Of a DNA stretch of 12,485 bases, positions 12,128 to 12,485 are shown in pieces. Origin of the DNA: UBA3071 sp965369635 (GTDB lineage Bacteria > Chloroflexota > Anaerolineae > UBA3071); contig CBDURC010000080.1 of NCBI GenBank assembly GCA_965369635.1, positions 1 to 12,485 on the forward strand. The letters run 5' to 3'. The notes beneath the pieces are model-generated. The model had not been told where the DNA came from. It made no database searches and saw only the letters and a list, made by a program, of their open reading frames with translations. Each line of letters opens with the position of its first letter. The stretch's first letter is position 1. Position numbers and translations under genes: made by a program.

Positions 12128-12336
12128 CGTAGTTCTCCTTCAAGAGCCCGCCTACCAGAAGGTGTTTTTCGCTCCCGCCACTCGAAGGGAAGGCCAGTGA
12201 CTGCGACCAACAGGTCAATGCCAGACAATCAGTCCGAGCCTCCCCTGGCCTGCGAGCCGAAAAGCCCCGCTGACGGCAAGCGGTTGCCATACTCCTCTCT
12301 CACCGCTGCCACGGTCTGCTCTATCGTCGCTTCAAT
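12115..12336 (-). pseudogene. degraded nucleotidyltransferase (MNT) gene with in-frame TGA
   Basis: On the minus strand one frame reads IEATIEQTVAAVREEYGNRL, then PSAGLFGSQARGGSD, a TGA (12229-12231), then LSGIDLLVAVTGLPFEWRER, and ends at 12115. This is the MNT pattern: a helix ending R-E-x-Y-G-x-R-L, G-S-x-A-R-G, and I-D-L-L-V. The TGA sits just after the GSD stretch, and the usual SD-x-D is altered to SG-I-D. No start codon lies in frame after the upstream stop, and the normal C-terminal half is gone. It belongs to a different MNT subgroup (GSQARG) from the two MntA-like genes (GSYVRQ). It occupies the spacer between the zinc-ribbon and YccF genes; no HEPN partner remains. Confidence 0.75.
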
Positions 12337-12393
12337 AGTTCATCATCTTCGATCCGCGGGCTTTGCGCGCCGACCAACTGGTAGACCTGCTCC

Positions 12394-12421
12394 CCATTCC
12401 AATCTCTAATCTCCAGCCTCA
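12394..12421 (-). repeat. heptanucleotide array D, touching a stop codon
   Basis: On the plus strand four units follow: CCATTCC, AATCTCT, AATCTCC, AGCCTCA. The last contains the TGA (12419-12421) of the zinc-ribbon gene. Array B uses the closely similar unit TCTCCAA, and it too runs over a stop codon. Confidence 0.55.
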
Positions 12422-12485
12422 CGTGGCCAGGAAAATGTCCGTCCCGCAGTAGGGACAGGTGACCACGCCTTTGCCCGCCAGCTCC
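12419..12485 (-). CDS. C-terminal end of a zinc-ribbon protein (5' part outside window)
   Basis: The frame entering from the right edge reads ELAGKGVVTCPYCGTDIFLA, Thr and stop. C-P-Y-C-G is one knuckle of a zinc ribbon; the other cysteine pair, if present, must lie upstream, outside the window. Only 21 codons are visible, so the protein cannot be named. Zinc-ribbon proteins are often encoded with YdjI-type SPFH proteins (for example in the B. subtilis ydjGHIJ region), which fits the neighbours. Confidence 0.6.
   Translation of the reverse strand, partial: ELAGKGVVTCPYCGTDIFLAT

Noticed and set aside
12229..12231. TGA as selenocysteine or recoded tryptophan in the MNT relic
   Set aside because: No start codon and no C-terminal half exist, and other genes here use TGA as stop, so decay is simpler than recoding.
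9701..12421. CRISPR array suggested by regular repeats
   Set aside because: The period is seven bases, there are no spacers and no conserved repeat of 20 or more bases, and no cas genes are seen.

Overview
The window is about 12.5 kb of moderately GC-rich bacterial DNA. Its gene content resembles an environmental Chloroflexota (Anaerolineae-like) genome: a DUF4015-polysaccharide deacetylase fusion, DUF6504, a YccF protein, an SPFH protein with a helix-turn-helix tail, DUF433/DUF5615 and HepT-MntA toxin-antitoxin (TA) modules, and degenerate heptanucleotide repeats between genes. The phylum is inferred from gene families only; no rRNA or tRNA is visible.

Layout. Positions 1-630 (minus) hold a RelE-like toxin and a Phd/YefM-like antitoxin that share an ATGA overlap. 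Positions 690-802 hold a structured intergenic repeat. An aldo/keto reductase (859-1713) and a large exported DUF4015-deacetylase protein (1803-3860) follow on the plus strand, meeting a hemolysin III/PAQR-type membrane protein (3862-4542, minus) tail to tail. From there every gene is on the minus strand: a small L7/L12-C-terminal-like protein, DUF6504 and a Nudix hydrolase (4696-5806), then a TA-rich accessory block (5800-8960), then intact RNase PH (8971-9696), the SPFH-HTH protein, a helical partner protein, a YccF protein and the end of a zinc-ribbon protein.

The accessory block is the remarkable part. Read along the minus strand it is: intact rph, MntA-HepT copy 2, a detached 3' end of rph, a HicB-like gene, DUF433, DUF5615, a three-hairpin element, MntA-HepT copy 1, another detached 3' end of rph, and a hicB pseudogene. 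The unit MntA-HepT-(rph 3' end)-hicB is thus present twice, and the rph 3' end three times, plus a 20-bp scrap. Both detached rph tails end exactly one base before the hicB start, so both copies descend from one arrangement. One rph tail carries a frameshift and one hicB carries a stop codon, while both HepT-MntA pairs remain open with their motifs. This looks like repeated insertion or amplification of a TA cassette at the 3' end of rph.

Other structure: degenerate period-7 arrays lie in several spacers from 9700 rightward, two of them running over gene stop codons. The three-hairpin element occurs twice, with a third scrap beside rph. A broken nucleotidyltransferase (MNT) gene sits at 12115-12336. 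There are also a 13-bp inverted repeat at 8192-8257, a possible lipoprotein signal-peptide remnant at 8033-8155, and a 20-bp perfect palindrome at 10888-10907.
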